Shown here in pieces: positions 34,988 to 48,400 of a stretch of 64,000 nucleotides of DNA. The DNA comes from Lineus longissimus (taxonomy: Eukaryota > Nemertea > Pilidiophora > Heteronemertea > Lineidae): the NCBI RefSeq assembly GCF_910592395.1, contig NC_088319.1, forward strand, positions 868,001 to 932,000, in the 5' to 3' direction. Under the pieces are notes generated by a model. That model saw only the letters and a program-made list of their open reading frames with translations. It was not told the origin of the DNA and did not search any database. How positions within the stretch are numbered: position 1 is the stretch's first letter; every line of letters starts with the position of its first letter. Position numbers and translations under genes: made by a program.

Positions 34988-36752
34988 CTGCAAAAAATGA
35001 ACAATATTCAGCTTTTGTCGCCAGGTGGATCTGAGCCGGAGGGGGTAGGGGGTGCAATCAAGGAGCTGAAGTGTCCGCATATGTGCTCTCAGATAGTTCA
35101 TACACCATGATCGGAAGGAATAGTCACTCTTATGGTACGTTCTTATTTCTCTGTCCTTCACACACACACATGTACACAATAGACGAATTCGAAGAACGCC
35201 AAAAAATCAAATGCTTACACTCAGAACACGTCAAAAGGCCTAATTGCCTGGAGACACGGCGATCCTTTGTTCAAGGTGAAACACATGACTGCATGTCAGC
35301 GCCAGAACAAACTTCTTCGAAATCGCCTAAGCTGTGCAACAGGGGACGCGGAAGGAGAAGAAGTGAATTACAAAAAACAAACCTTCGTAGAAAGTCAAAC
35401 ACGAGCTGAATCCCAACTATTACTTATAACAATCCTTGAATGATGGTTTGCTCCTCACTGTACAGCTATTCTGGCCGAATACATGTACTCAGACATAGAG
35501 GAAAACCCAGTGCTTAGCCGAATGTACACTCAGTACACTGAATGCTCAGTCGAGTCTCCGAGCTGTAGTACAATGCATGTGTTAAAACAGTTATAACAAA
35601 CGTCATAGAATGTTTGGATTTGTCGTAACATGATAATCCTGGTACAAAACTGACTACCGCTTAGATTAACTCACACAATGGACTAGTAACGCAATAGGCC
35701 TATTGCACAGAGTAAGAATGTTTGACTTCGGATCATTCAGTGGATTATTGACGTGATCCCGGGACATATCGCAGCTATGCTTTTAACATGTTTAAAAGAC
35801 CATTGGCATATACCAAGTAGTCACCTTCTATTCTTAATAAATAAATAAATTAATTAATTGAATTGCTCAAAAATCAGAAAATTTATGATATAAATTTAAC
35901 TGAATTATCACTCCCTTCCGCGCCCGAGAAAATGTAAAATGTAGGCCGAAACGTTGGTCGCTGTTCGTTTTGCGCTGCGTTATCACGGAGCGTATTACGC
36001 ATAGAAACTGCGCATTGTATTAAAAGTTCAATGGCTTTTCAAAGAACCCTGTCCTTTTGTGCATGACACGGTCTGCACTGCGCTACGTAATACGGCCCAT
36101 GAAGAAATGTTCTTTATGAAGCGGATCACGCAACGTAGTTCTGGTCCGTGTTTTGTGATCAGCCAATAGAAACTGACCATAGGCCTAGGATATGAAAGGG
36201 TGGCAATATGTGCAAAGGGATCAAGGAAGGCATGCGGACCAATGGACATAGTATTACGCCCGTATTACGCAACGCGTTGCATATGTGCAGTGCGCTGCAT
36301 GATAACGCACGTAATAACGCACCCAGTGGACACGGGCCTTTGAAGCTAGATTCAGACCAGTATTACACTGAAAGATATATATCTCCCTCTTTTCATTTCT
36401 GCAATCGAATCAGAATTTATAAAAACATGCACTTAGCCTGCTATTACACTAAATTTGATTATAAAAAATGAACAAAATGTAAGGTCACTGTTATAAACTT
36501 ACTTTTATTTGCTACTTTATATCCGAACAACTACTTAATTGATATTTATTTTTACCACTTAAGTGGTTATTTTTGCGTTACTACTCAAATTAGTAAAACA
36601 TTTACTACTTAATTTTAAGTGCACGTAGGTATGAGAGTGTGCATGAAGTCTGGTCATGATCGGGACTTTGCTGTTACACTGACGAGTGCTATTCCACCTA
36701 AGGTAAATGGCCATGGCAGTCACGTGACGATCAAATGCCACATGGCAATACC
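34988..36752. other. Intergenic between the two membrane-protein genes
   Basis: This should include the hidden 5' leader and promoter of gene A and the 3' UTR of gene B. Between about 35930 and 36340 there are several variants of gcgctgc, cgtaatac and gttattacg on both strands. The stretch aggccgaaacgttggtc (35943) resembles debris common in mobile-element tails. A 14-bp palindrome accacttaagtggt is at about 36555. No credible gene is seen. Confidence 0.4.
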
Positions 36753-38045
36753 TTAATCCTCATGCGGCCTGTCGTCATCCTCGTCCTCGACAGCATTGCT
36801 TCCCAGAAAATACGACAGTAATGTCTGGATTATGGTTAAGACCATAATGATGTGAAAGCACTGACCGATATCGCGGTACATAACAAACCCATACAATCCA
36901 AACCAAATTTGGAACACCGCAGACGTGCATTGGATGGTTATCAGATGTTCCAGTAGCTTCCCGTGTTTGATGTAGCCAGCTTTCAGGGCCGCGTATCCAG
37001 ACGCGAATAATAGAGGAGAGATGATTACGAAGGGTCGGTAGACGTAATATACCATGCTTGTAAATCCAGATAGTAAAGATGGCTGCCATAGTATTTTGCA
37101 TGAGAGATATGTGGCGTGGTCGTGCACAGGAAGGAAGATGAAGACGATAACGACGAAAAATATGCCGCCGTAGACACTTTCGAGAAGTATAGTTGTCAAA
37201 ATGCTTTCGCCTGTGGGCTTTTTGCTTCCTCGGAATTTCTGTTGCATTATTGAATACAGAGCAAAGCATGTCAGGATACTTGCAGAATACATGAGTGCTT
37301 TCTTGACGAAGTTTATATTTACGTACTGGAACTTTGTCTCACCGTTTAGAACGCCCTGGCAGTAGTCGCCATTGCGGACAAGGGAACACTGAGAAATGTT
37401 GTCGCTCAGTAACTCCATTTCAAACTCAATTTTGAATTCCCTATTTTCTCCCTGCTTCGAAGTCATTCTTGTCTCCGTTCCGTCCAAGTGAATTATATCA
37501 CGGATGTGGGAGTTGTCGCTCTTAGCAAAGTTAATTGAAATACTCTCCAACTTGCAGCCGGACACCTGAAGCGGTATGTAGACCAAGTTCCACAGGAACT
37601 TCGTTCGGCAGGCCTCCACACTCGCATCTCGGACCATCTTGGCGGGAGTAGTGGCCAGTAGGTAAAATCGCAAGGGCACACTTGTCAATACATGCGCCTC
37701 CTTCACAACCCGATTCGGCTTCTTTTCCTCAAACGTATGCAGCCCGCGGTTGCGCCCCAAATCCTCCCAAACTGTACCGTCTCGAGCCTCGAATTGACTC
37801 CTCTGCTCACCCAAGCTCTGAAGATCGGGTGCGTTCAAGTTTAACTCATGTTTGGTCCTCAGATGCAATAGCTGGTCAATCATCACAGTCACTGAAGAAC
37901 CATTACCCTGATCTGCCTTTATGTTCGATAATTTCAAATGGACAGACCAAAAGCAGAATGGCTCTTGGCGGAAATCCAGTCCCGCATGAGACAAGGCAAG
38001 CAAGAGGCTTAGGAGGAATCCCCGGATGATGTTGGTGCCTGGCAT
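36753..38045 (-). CDS. Multi-pass membrane protein (B), paralogue of gene A
   Basis: One coding exon encodes 430 residues, starting MPGTNII directly after a catctttacag acceptor. It has a signal peptide (about 1-22) and an ectodomain containing GTVWEDLG and the family motif CSLVRNGDYCQGVLNGETK. The helices follow the same plan as gene A, with PVHDHATY after the second, and an acidic C-terminus rich in Asp/Glu. Sequence similarity to gene A runs the full length, so the two arose by an older tandem duplication in the same orientation. Function is unknown. The conserved ectodomain cysteines suggest a secretory-pathway or surface location. Confidence 0.8.
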   Translation of the reverse strand: MPGTNIIRGFLLSLLLALSHAGLDFRQEPFCFWSVHLKLSNIKADQGNGSSVTVMIDQLLHLRTKHELNLNAPDLQSLGEQRSQFEARDGTVWEDLGRNRGLHTFEEKKPNRVVKEAHVLTSVPLRFYLLATTPAKMVRDASVEACRTKFLWNLVYIPLQVSGCKLESISINFAKSDNSHIRDIIHLDGTETRMTSKQGENREFKIEFEMELLSDNISQCSLVRNGDYCQGVLNGETKFQYVNINFVKKALMYSASILTCFALYSIMQQKFRGSKKPTGESILTTILLESVYGGIFFVVIVFIFLPVHDHATYLSCKILWQPSLLSGFTSMVYYVYRPFVIISPLLFASGYAALKAGYIKHGKLLEHLITIQCTSAVFQIWFGLYGFVMYRDIGQCFHIIMVLTIIQTLLSYFLGSNAVEDEDDDRPHED

Positions 38046-39446
38046 CTGTAAAGATGAAACACGTTATGTTGATATAGGGTGGTTAAGTAGGTACACTGTA
38101 CATTCCAAATGCGCCTGTCACAACCACCAAGGGACACTGTGAGACAACCGCAACCAGGGACCATGAGGGGCATGGCTGCTCCACCCTGTCACACGGTAGG
38201 ATGCCACAACTAAAACAGCGTATGGCTGCTGCACCATGTCAAATGGCGAGAGTGCTTGAAGAGGTGTCCGGGGAGATGTCTTGCAGAACAAACATGAATA
38301 TAAAGTTGAACGTATCTTTGCTCACCTTAAACCTTGGATTACTTCAATGATAAACTCTCCACCAGATCTAGGCAAATGGATCTTCAGAAATACTAACGAA
38401 TTCGATTAAAAAAGTACGGTCTTGCTATTTCGGGTGACCGGCCGCCAACGCCAGAGCACTGGTATGCCATCGACGACGAATGCTTGAAGCCACGTGTGCT
38501 GACAGGCCTAGAAATCTCACCCATTAAATGTAAAATAGGGCATAGATAGATGTTTACCTAAAGATATGTTCCACGCTCTTTCAATCATGCTGTTCGATGC
38601 GTGACGGTATTGAGAAACGTAGGCACTAGACCATTACACCTACGTAACACAGACAAGGAACCCAGGCGATACCAACAAGATAGCGTCGAGTGGGCTCAGT
38701 TTATATCGACTCGCGCCCTGCAGGTATCAGACCGTTACGAACACGTGAATGCCCCGGCTCAACGTACGACCTCGTTTCCGATGTGATACAAAGTGTCTGA
38801 TCAACTGCCTCCGAAGTTTTAAATGTGGGTTAACTTCATTTCGAAGAAGTTCTGATTGCTTTAGGATTTCAAGTTCTAGCCAAAATGGCGGTGCCTGTGG
38901 TCAACCCTTGGCAGGCCTCTTCTGACATTTGCAGCACTATTCGCTATCGTGAATATACCACTACACGCTTGTACTCAGCGAACTTCATCAGTGCATATAA
39001 CGAGTTGTCCGCACTGAACGCAAAAAAGCGCAAAAAGTGACTGCTATTGGTGCCGATCAGCGGCTAATTTTAGTAAGTTAAATTTGATATTATCAGTCCA
39101 GTAGTTTTTAGAATGTTAGAGTATGAGGTGCTTGGACGTGTCGTCAAGAGCACAGTGAGATATTAGCTCTACCATAGAGTGAAGGGTCTGATACTGTCCG
39201 AGGGCACGTGCAATGACAGAACGATGCTTTGGTCTGTCATCTCGCGCATAGTGATATAGTACTGGGGATGCACAACGAAGAAGACTACTAATTAAGCTGA
39301 CTTATAATATCATTTATTGATAAAAAATACACGGATATGTGGATTGGGGTGACAAAGCATGCACCTTTTAACTCACAGTACACTAAGAGCCCAAGGACGC
39401 TAAAAGCAGGAAACCGACTTGCCCTGCCGAAGCAGCACCACATTTC

Positions 39447-39508
39447 TCGAGGGCATTCATAGGCTTGGCTAGGATCGAGGGCATTCATAGGCTTGGCTAG
39501 GATCGAGG
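39447..39508. repeat. Two-copy 28-bp tandem repeat
   Basis: The unit tcgagggcattcataggctt onwards is repeated exactly with a 28-base period at 39447 and 39475, followed by the start of a third copy (tcgagg at 39503). Confidence 0.85.
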
Positions 39509-40819
39509 TAGGGTTCCCGGATTTCTTTATCAGATCAACAATTGTAAGTATTTAAGAGCCATTTACTAAAGTATTCGAGATTTTGAGCCAAAATGTTAGC
39601 ATTTTCGGCGAGTTAGGGAGATGACCTTAGATACAGGTATGACATTTCCAGGAAATCCAAGTTGATCCGAGCCAAACTGAGGCAAGGCATCGGGAAATGT
39701 GGTGTTGATTCTCAAGGGTGATGCCAGTGCTTTCTAAGGGGACACCTCGTCGTAATTGGTCAGGTTTTGCATCTTAAGCGTTATGATTACGTTTACGTTT
39801 TCAAAATTGTAAATTCTTCATCATGCACTATTGTCACGTCATTACAACTGACAAATTTGAATCACTTATTTTGAATATTTTTTAATAATGAAATTGGCAC
39901 GCCGCCTGGAGGAACGATGACAAAAGAAATTACTGATCAGACCCTCACAACGCACATGACATAATTATTTACAGTACATTGTAGTAGTGAAACCAGCCTG
40001 TTCTGACGAACAAAACGTCGGCCTGCGAAACCTCACCACTTAAGATCTGCACGCCAGCATAAAAGATGGCGTGCTCTTTGGAGAAAAAATACCAGTCACC
40101 AGCAAAAACTCCTTGATAAACAACATATGAACATGATATAAGCATATACAGGGTGTAACAAATGGTCTTAAATGTTATGCAGAATAGTTTTCAAAACGCA
40201 GTATTTTCTAATCGGTTTTTTTGAAATGAAAACTAGTAGCGATAAGATTTGCATTCGACAACCTTTTCTTGTCAATCCTGATTCATATATGGATGTGATC
40301 GCGACAACCAGTCGGCTGTACGAAGTGCGCAGACGTGTTGCAGGCAGATGGCTATTTGCCCTAGTGATTGATTGGCCGAAACATCTCACGTGACGTGAAG
40401 CCGTTTCCCGAAGCTGTTTATTTACTGCTTCACTAAATACCCAACATGAAGAAAATATGAAGTATCCAAAATATTGCTACTGTATACATGTGTATATTGT
40501 GATATTTCAAATGCATATTCATGCAATTATGTTTGTGATATGATGATTCAATCTGCAAAATGTCGGCACTATTTTGCCTTCATTGAAATATTTCTGTCCC
40601 TCGCACATGATGAAATATTGACGTTTGAGAGAACCAATCAGATTGCGAGAGAATAAATTGGGTCACAGGGTTGGTTAAAATAATGCAAATTAGGTCTTCT
40701 GCAGAGGTGCGATGCTTTGGTCGCACCACTGATCTGTGGGCAGATTCTGTCTGGCATAATCAATGTTGAAAAAGACCCATTCAAAATACATGTTCTTTCT
40801 GAAAGGAGCCATCAGATTA

Positions 40820-41000
40820 CACAGGCAAATGTCAGGCTTCGTCCACGGATAGTTGATGGGGATTAATCATGAACGTTCCAACCATTGGCCATCGATGGAG
40901 AGTTGATGGAGAATCTCAATCAGCTATCCATGGATTGACCTCCCGTGGATGGAACGTCCATGGGCCGTCAACTATCCGTGGACGGAGGCTTTTGCCTGTG
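40820..41000. repeat. Imperfect foldback element of about 180 bp
   Basis: The left end acaggcaaatgtcaggcttc and right end gaggcttttgcctgtg are complementary. The arms share gtccacggatagttgat against its complement atcaactatccgtggac with few mismatches, and the interior pairs more loosely. The motif gatggagagttgatgg also recurs inside the left arm. It is probably a non-autonomous foldback or MITE. Confidence 0.65.
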
Positions 41001-42447
41001 GTAGTGACCTCTGTCACTTAAGTGAACAGGTCAAGGCTGCACAAGTCTTCACATTAGCCAATGTTCATTAAACAAACGTGTCGCATCATTATTACTGGCG
41101 GCATATTCGCAAGTGATCATGGGGACACTGCACATAATTCAAATTACTCTAGTTTCTCTGATACAAAATTACACTACGGCAATGCCACCTTAGCCACAAG
41201 AAAATGCAAGAAAGAACGGCGTAGTCTTTTTAGATAAATAGACCTTGTTGACAATATATATTTGGCTGCTAAGGAACGCCGTCTTGGTAACTAACTAACT
41301 AATGAAATTCACAATCTCACTACTCAATTAAATTCTAGAGACGATCCATTTCATGGTACTATGTCTGATGATTTTTTTTTGTACAATATTCCATTCACTT
41401 TGCCAATGATCATAATGTATATACATAGTACGAAAAATAACAAAAATGTCCTCCAATACATGACGTGAAAATGACGTCATCACTGCCATATTGGACTACA
41501 AGCACGTGATAATTGACAGCAACATGTTGACATCACGTCTGTTTAACAACACTGTGCTCTGTGTGGCATATACAAAATGACACAAAGAATAGGGTCGGCG
41601 TGAGTGACGTTGCACTGACGTGACACTATCATTTTGCCGTCCATTGTCACGTGTGCTCGTCCAATATGGCGGCACTTGACGTCATATACACTGTTTAACG
41701 TTCGTTCCTAGGCACAGAGTGTCCTTTCCTGTTCCACAGATGATACTAACCTCGTCCCATCATAATGCTATCCAACCTCGTCCCATCATAGCTGATGCTA
41801 TCCTCACCTTTCCTTTTGTATGAATTTTACACTATTCTAATGAAGAATCTTCCAAGGACCGATCGAGGTCAACCTATCGGCCCTGTCCACATTGTTCTTA
41901 CAGGTATGCAAGGCCGTTCAAAATTGTTGCAGTGCTTGCCAGGAAAGGAATACTAAATGAAATGTCACGGCCAGTAAATTAGTTCTCAGCAAAACCGATT
42001 TAGCTTCACTCAGATGCACACAGAAAGCTGTTTTTGCACTGTACGATACACGTGCCAGCTTACGCATTGTTTTCAAGAACATCGGTTTGGTTCCGCTTCC
42101 GCTGAACACAGCATCAATGGGTGCATGTTCCCTTGACTAATTTTGTCAGTTCAGATCACAGCTATCCCAGCAACAAGCACCTTCCCATGCCATTGTTTTC
42201 CGCGGAAGTGGAACCAAGCAAATGTTCTTACAATCGTGCATGTACTGTCACCTGAGTCATAATACTGCCTTTTAATCTCCTGACTTGCAACAACATTGAA
42301 ATTGCACTTGCAGTAATTTGCGATTTAGAACATAAAAAATGACAAGGACATCTACAGGCGACTTTCCGAACCATTGTGGACAAGGCTATCTCATGAAACC
42401 AAACAACTAATTTGACGCATGCGCGGTGCCGCATCCACCCCACGTTC

Positions 42448-45400
42448 TTACGTCGTTGACTCGGAGGAGGGATAGTTAATTTTCTCTTTGTAATAAATCT
42501 CCTCGCTCTCCTTATCTAGCAGTAATAGAATTGCAGCACCGAAACAGAAAATGGTTGCTCCCCACGCCATGCCGTAGGCCCAGGCGAAGAGCCATGATTT
42601 CTTCCCGCGTTGTTGGATCTCGTTTAGGAACATAATGGGGAAGACAACCAGGCAGATGATCATGGAAAGCACTGGAAGAAAGCAGAAAGAAAGTAAAATT
42701 TAAGAAATGCAGGTATCATATCCTGTCCAGGGTTCGAATATACCAAAAAACAACTGTCATCGAAAAAACCGGACACTCAAAAACAGTTTCAAATTCCCGG
42801 CTACTTCAACAGCAACAACCGCGTCCACTTCAGCGATGCGTTCCCCCAATGACGTTAAGTACAGTGTTGTGAATGCGGAGATTCCCCGGCTCGTTTAAGT
42901 GAGCTTCAATAGTATTTTTACCACTTACCCGCAAAGAACATAATAAACATAGCGACTCTGTACAGTTTGAATTTGTATTGGTGTTTCTTGGTGAAGAGGC
43001 CAACTCCTGTCATAATGGTTCCGCCAAAGGCCAATAGGAGGGCGATGACGGCAAACGCGCCACAAGCTTGTATCCACGCTGGAACGATAAAGCAAAGATA
43101 CGTGCGAAGGGCAGCCCACTGAAACAGGCTCGATGTGCTACCCACCACTCGGCTGTTCATGGTGTAGAAGGGGAATGGACTGACCGTACCTCCCCCTCCA
43201 GCTACTCTGTCTGTAGCTTGATTAGCAATCAATCGGATCACGAGCTGCCTCGCTTGATCAGCCAGATACGTGTACTGATATGTATTGAGCAGTTAAGATC
43301 GATCGATGCCCGGGGATTACTGATCTACGCTGACATTTAGTGGATGTTCCCGGGGGCAGACGGGTTGAAATTCTGTTACGGTTCACATACATCCCGCGGG
43401 AGATATTCGGACAGTATGTTCGTCATATCGCTGAGCTGGTTTTGTAACAAATTTCAATCCCGATCAGGGATTTGCCTGTGTGAAACCTTACGGTCGGCAG
43501 TCAGGCATGGAAGCGTGTTTGCGACAGACAGCCCTCGAAACTCGTCGCCCATGCCAGATCCTAGACTAGCCGAGAGTCGAGTGGGCGTGTGCGGGCGAAA
43601 TAGCTTGGTCCGGCGACAGGGAATGTATGCAAGAGCTTCAATTATATGTTTTAAAGGAAAGAACCAGATAACTGCGCGTAAAAAAAACAAACACGAAAAT
43701 GACCCTCAACTGAATTACGCTTCGGGAACAATACTTCCCGTTGATTCTATATAGGCGTTAAAGCTTCTAACAGTTTCCATAGCAACCGGTGTTTGTGGCG
43801 TGAATAGCGTAGCGATGGCCACTGAGCTAAACGATGTTATTGTATTTCAATAGACAGGTACGGTGTCCATGGAGTTTGCGTTGGATCTCGATTTTTGAAT
43901 TTGTGTTTCGTGTTAAAATGATGGTGGCTTGAGTTATTTAGTGCAGACATCCCAGGTGAACGTAGGGCAGAAAAATGTGACAGCAGTTGGCCAAATTCGC
44001 TGCCATAGACTGTAAGCCAGCCAAATCGACATGAACTGCATCGCAGTGAAACAGCAGCAGAATCGACGCAAAAAATAATCAGCAACAACGAAAGTGGGCA
44101 TAACCTGGATACACTATGCATATGTATCTATATTTATGAGCGAGCAATAGGCAAACACATGCTTCAAACTTCTCATATACACGGTGTTATAGATTTCTCA
44201 GTTGTTGAGAACGTCTGTGAGTATAATTGCTGAAAGCTTCCCCTACCCTCAGCTCTAGGAGAGTCATCCTTGGCGCCGTTTCCGGCCCCTCGCGGTTCAA
44301 GGTGCCATAAAGAAGATTGCGATAGATTCTGCTACCACAGAGAGTTAACCGTAGAGCCTTTCCCCCAGCATCTCATCATACGAAGGGGGACTGCGACAGG
44401 TTTAGCTTCCACGGAGAGTTAAGCTGGTCGCATTTCCACCAGCCAGCCACAGTACGAAGAAATCATTGCGACAAGTTCTCTTCTCGAGCCGCTCAGCGTA
44501 CCATGAGAGATTGCGACAGGTTCCCGATAGAAAGCCCCGGTGATTCATCACACTGCTGCCACTGCTCAGGTGGATGGCCCCTCATCAATAATGCCTGCTA
44601 AAAAACGTGCGGAATATTCCCGAGGGTGATTGAGAGTGGCTTTCACGGGGCAAACTCGTCAGCAAGAATCTGAAGCGTTTCGGTTGGAGAGCTCTTTCGT
44701 CCATGACCACTTGTGAAGAACTGTCTAAAAAACTCGACGTTCAAGTCAGCTGATCAGAACATCGGTATAGGCCGATAGATTAGGTGTGGAACGATGGATC
44801 TACTGTCTGAACGATGGCTACTGAACTGATTCCACATTCCTCGTGAAAACCGCTCTGGTTTTCAGATTATCTACAATTCACATCCCTCTGCCCTTCCCCT
44901 CCCCCATTCTTTTGCGAATCGATATGTTTTGAAGATCACTGCAGGTTGAAAAATCAGCCAGCCTGGAGAATAGCACCACATTTTCCGAGGGTAATCCTCT
45001 GTTCGTAGTATATTTCTAGGAAATATCACCCTTTTCCACGAGCCCAGTTGTTACAAACCTGCAAACACTTTACCGCTGTTATATCGGGGAAAACATTGTT
45101 GGTTTTCCCAGCAATCATCTACAGCATGTTGTTGGATAAAAGAACAGCGTTATTTCTTACCGAAGAAAAATCACTGGTGCGATCCTGTCAGTTTCAGCAG
45201 TCACGCCAATTACCATCCGGCTACGCCTTGGGCGAGAAATGACGCGACTTGCACGCCATGTTATTTACATTGATTTGCAAAGGATGTGATGATATCGACA
45301 TTGTAACATAACAAAGGGTAAACAGATGATGACTCTGTGTTTTTACATCAATGTATTTCTTTTGAAGGATAAATCCCTTTCGTGTTGGCATAACTTGGGC

Positions 45401-48400
45401 CAAGTAGACAGTTAGACACAGATTTACACAAATGTGTTTTCCTTAAAGGCATTTCAAGGATGAAAACCATTGAATCTCAAAACAGTTAGGGGCTCTTCGT
45501 TTTACCGAAAAACTTTTGGGGGGTATTTTGTATTGGCGTTCAACATGACTTCCAACTGAAAGATGTATTTCCTAAGATCATGCTCAAAAGCTGATTACAA
45601 CGGAACATTTTTTATATCTTTGGCACTTAATGCATAGCACCGGCGGCTTTTTCTCACTAAGACGTCACGCACAAACCGCGGAGGATATCAGTCAAAATCG
45701 GCGCGAAAATTGTGTGGTTTATAGTATATAATCCAAAGACCTCAAGCAGACGACTTCACATTTCAAAGATCAAAAGTCCCCGCACTGCTACCTGTAAATC
45801 GTCTCTCTTTTCAAATAGAATGATCACAAGGAAAACTTTATCATTAAGATGTTTAAAATGTTCAAAGGCTGGCGCCAAGTCGGGTCTGACTTTAACTCCC
45901 CTCAGAGACTACGAAACCTTTCCACCAAGGCTATTAAGACTCCGTATCACTTTGTTTACGGTTGTCTCAAAGTCTATTAATGCCAACGCGAGTTATCTTT
46001 TCAATTTACTGGATGCGTCTTAAAGGGACATGTTGAGGATGAGACAAGTCGTTTTTCATACGAAAAAGGCTTCCGGCTAGACCGTGACTTCTCCAGCACG
46101 ATAACTTAAAAATATCTCCATTATAGAGCGCACTGGCATATAATATTACCGTATGCTTACACTCTGAGGGTTTATGAGCTTTTCAATTCAGCACACACTG
46201 TGCACCCGGGAGAGGTTTTTCAGAAAATAAAAAACCTTGGAATTTTTTTTAGCTTGTAAAACCTCAAAGGGGTTTTCTATTCAATGTCCTGAAAAAACTC
46301 GTCAAAAGCTCAAAAACCCTTATTTTCAATTTTCCATTTTTTTTTTATTGGCAAGCCACATTTTCCAGAGAAATTATTCAAGACCAGTCATGTCAGTTCG
46401 ATTGTGATGCTACAATGTGGCGGCGCGTGGCGGTGAGAAGGGGTACCATCCTACCAGCCACCTAAATCCCACGCTCAAGGTATCCTTTAAATTTTAATTA
46501 ACCTGTTAGATTTGTGATACTTCAAACAGTCTCAAATGAACCATAAAGTTTTGTGTCAAAGTTATCAGTCAGAGGAAGTCTCCTTTGTACTTTCTTTGAT
46601 GGATATAAATCCATAACTTCAAAGTTTTAACAAGCAAATGTGTCTCATTACTGAGGAAGATGGGGTCAGAAATATTGTTTGAATCGTCTGAATTTGGTTT
46701 CAAACAAATCGCGCTAACGAGTAGTGCTTTGCTTGAAGGTCATCATAAAAAAAGACGTAGTGTGTGTCAATGATAATGAAAATACATGTAATCGAATGCA
46801 GTTTTAATTCACCATAGCTCTCGCCTTTATATTTGTTGTTCAAGCTCCACTCTCTAGGAATATTTCGTGTCCAAGCTGCAGTTGCATAGCGCTCAGGACT
46901 GGCATTCATATTTCGCCATCTTTGACAGCTGGGTGTATAGCAGGTATTGAAACACCATGCACAGCACTCTTTTTCGAGTCCAAGCTGCAGTAGCATAGCG
47001 CTCAGGACTGGCATTCATATTTCGCCATCTCTGAGAGCTGGGTGTATAGCAGGTATTGAAACACCCTGTATAGCAAAGAATGTGAACACAGACTCTTCGC
47101 CTTGGGAGTATAGCACGGTACGTTTATGCATAGTGGTATCTTTCCACCATTTGGCGCGGCACAATGTAACAACAGAAAGCTTTCGCAAAGCCCCCGAAAC
47201 AACGCGAACACCTCTCCCATTGTTCGCAATCGTTATCAAGAGGGCAACAATGGGATAGGTGGTCACGTGAACGTTTTGGGCGCTCTGCGAAAACTCCCTG
47301 GTGTCAATTCCCCCGGATCGATCCAGTCATCAATACCGTATGAAACAGTATGCGTGCAAATATTTCGCTTATCTGTCTGTATCATTGGTTCAGTCAATAA
47401 GGATTTATTCAACATTATTGGCGATTTTAATCTATATTAGAATGTTTTCATTCGATACTAAATAGAAAACTCTATTGATTTGTGATAATACTCCCCAGAT
47501 GAAATTAGCTAAGTGTTGTGTTTTTCGGGCATCGCTTCAAATTGAAATTGACGGGAAATTTTTTAGTGTTACTAAAAATGACAACATCATTAAGTTAAAC
47601 TATGGCTATTCGGTCCTGCATAGCAGACCGCATGTGAATTTGAACTTTTCCGTGACTGAATCGGAGGACTCACAAATTACCTGCAAACTACGCTTGGCTA
47701 TGAATGAAGTCAATTGCAAGCAGGGACGGAATGACGTCATCAATAATTAAAGTGCCGGCCATGCGCAGTAAGTAGCAAAAATCCCGATAAAGATTATCAG
47801 CCCCGGGGCACTTGGCTTACCATTGCAGAATATTTAGATCATAAAAAGGCCACGAAACAAAATAATTGATGCTAAGTGACCATTTGATTATGGGCTCGGA
47901 AAAACTGACCACTCATAGCATGAATGAATGGAGCGAAATTGTTTTCTTTGTGAGCTTGTTTCGCTCAATTTCCCAACCAGAGGCAATTAGTTAAAGAAGA
48001 AACAGCGTTATTAAAAAGTATATTCATCGGAATACCAATACTACGATTACCAGGCAGCCACCTGAGACCGAAAAACTAAGAAACGCCGGATACAATCACG
48101 TGATTTATCGATTTCCCGTCATGCCTTTCGTGTGTGGCTTATCTCCCTTCCGGTTCGTTAGGCTCGTGCCTGTTAATGACAATCTGTGAGTCTTAGCAGT
48201 AATCAAGGTGGTTATTCTTAGACGCGCTAGCTGAAACATCGGGCTGGAGAAACATTTGGCAGGTTTCGCGACCCTAAAGACGACGAGCGATTGTCAATGC
48301 TGTGAACATTTGCCCTGATGACCCTTTTGTAAGAGAGTGGAACAATGGGAATTCGGGCCTAGGTGCAAGTGGGCTTTGTTCAAAGACGATAGACCATGTT

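Larger units (their letters stand above)
38046..42447. other. Gene-poor interval
   Basis: No frame with protein-like features is seen. It holds a 28-bp tandem repeat at 39447-39502, a foldback at about 40820-41000 and a short direct repeat of aacctcgtcccatcata at about 41750-41795. The stretch acgaacaaaacgtcggcctg near 40008 resembles the 35943 motif in opposite orientation. Confidence 0.4.

Noticed and set aside
34988-35179. 64-codon N-terminal extension of membrane protein A
   Set aside because: The paralogue starts at the equivalent internal Met, and both have an acceptor directly before it.
42918-43241. Minus-strand ORF reading into the second TMEM47-like intron
   Set aside because: It includes intron sequence past the acceptor at 43079-43080 and lacks TM1 and the claudin loop.
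47126-47440. Plus-strand frame ending IIGDFNLY, resembling a LINE endonuclease motif
   Set aside because: Only five residues match and no flanking endonuclease or reverse transcriptase motif is present.
47475-47750. 91-codon plus-strand ORF preceded by a ccccag acceptor-like site
   Set aside because: No recognisable motif, no partner exon and no hydrophobic or repeat structure; likely chance.
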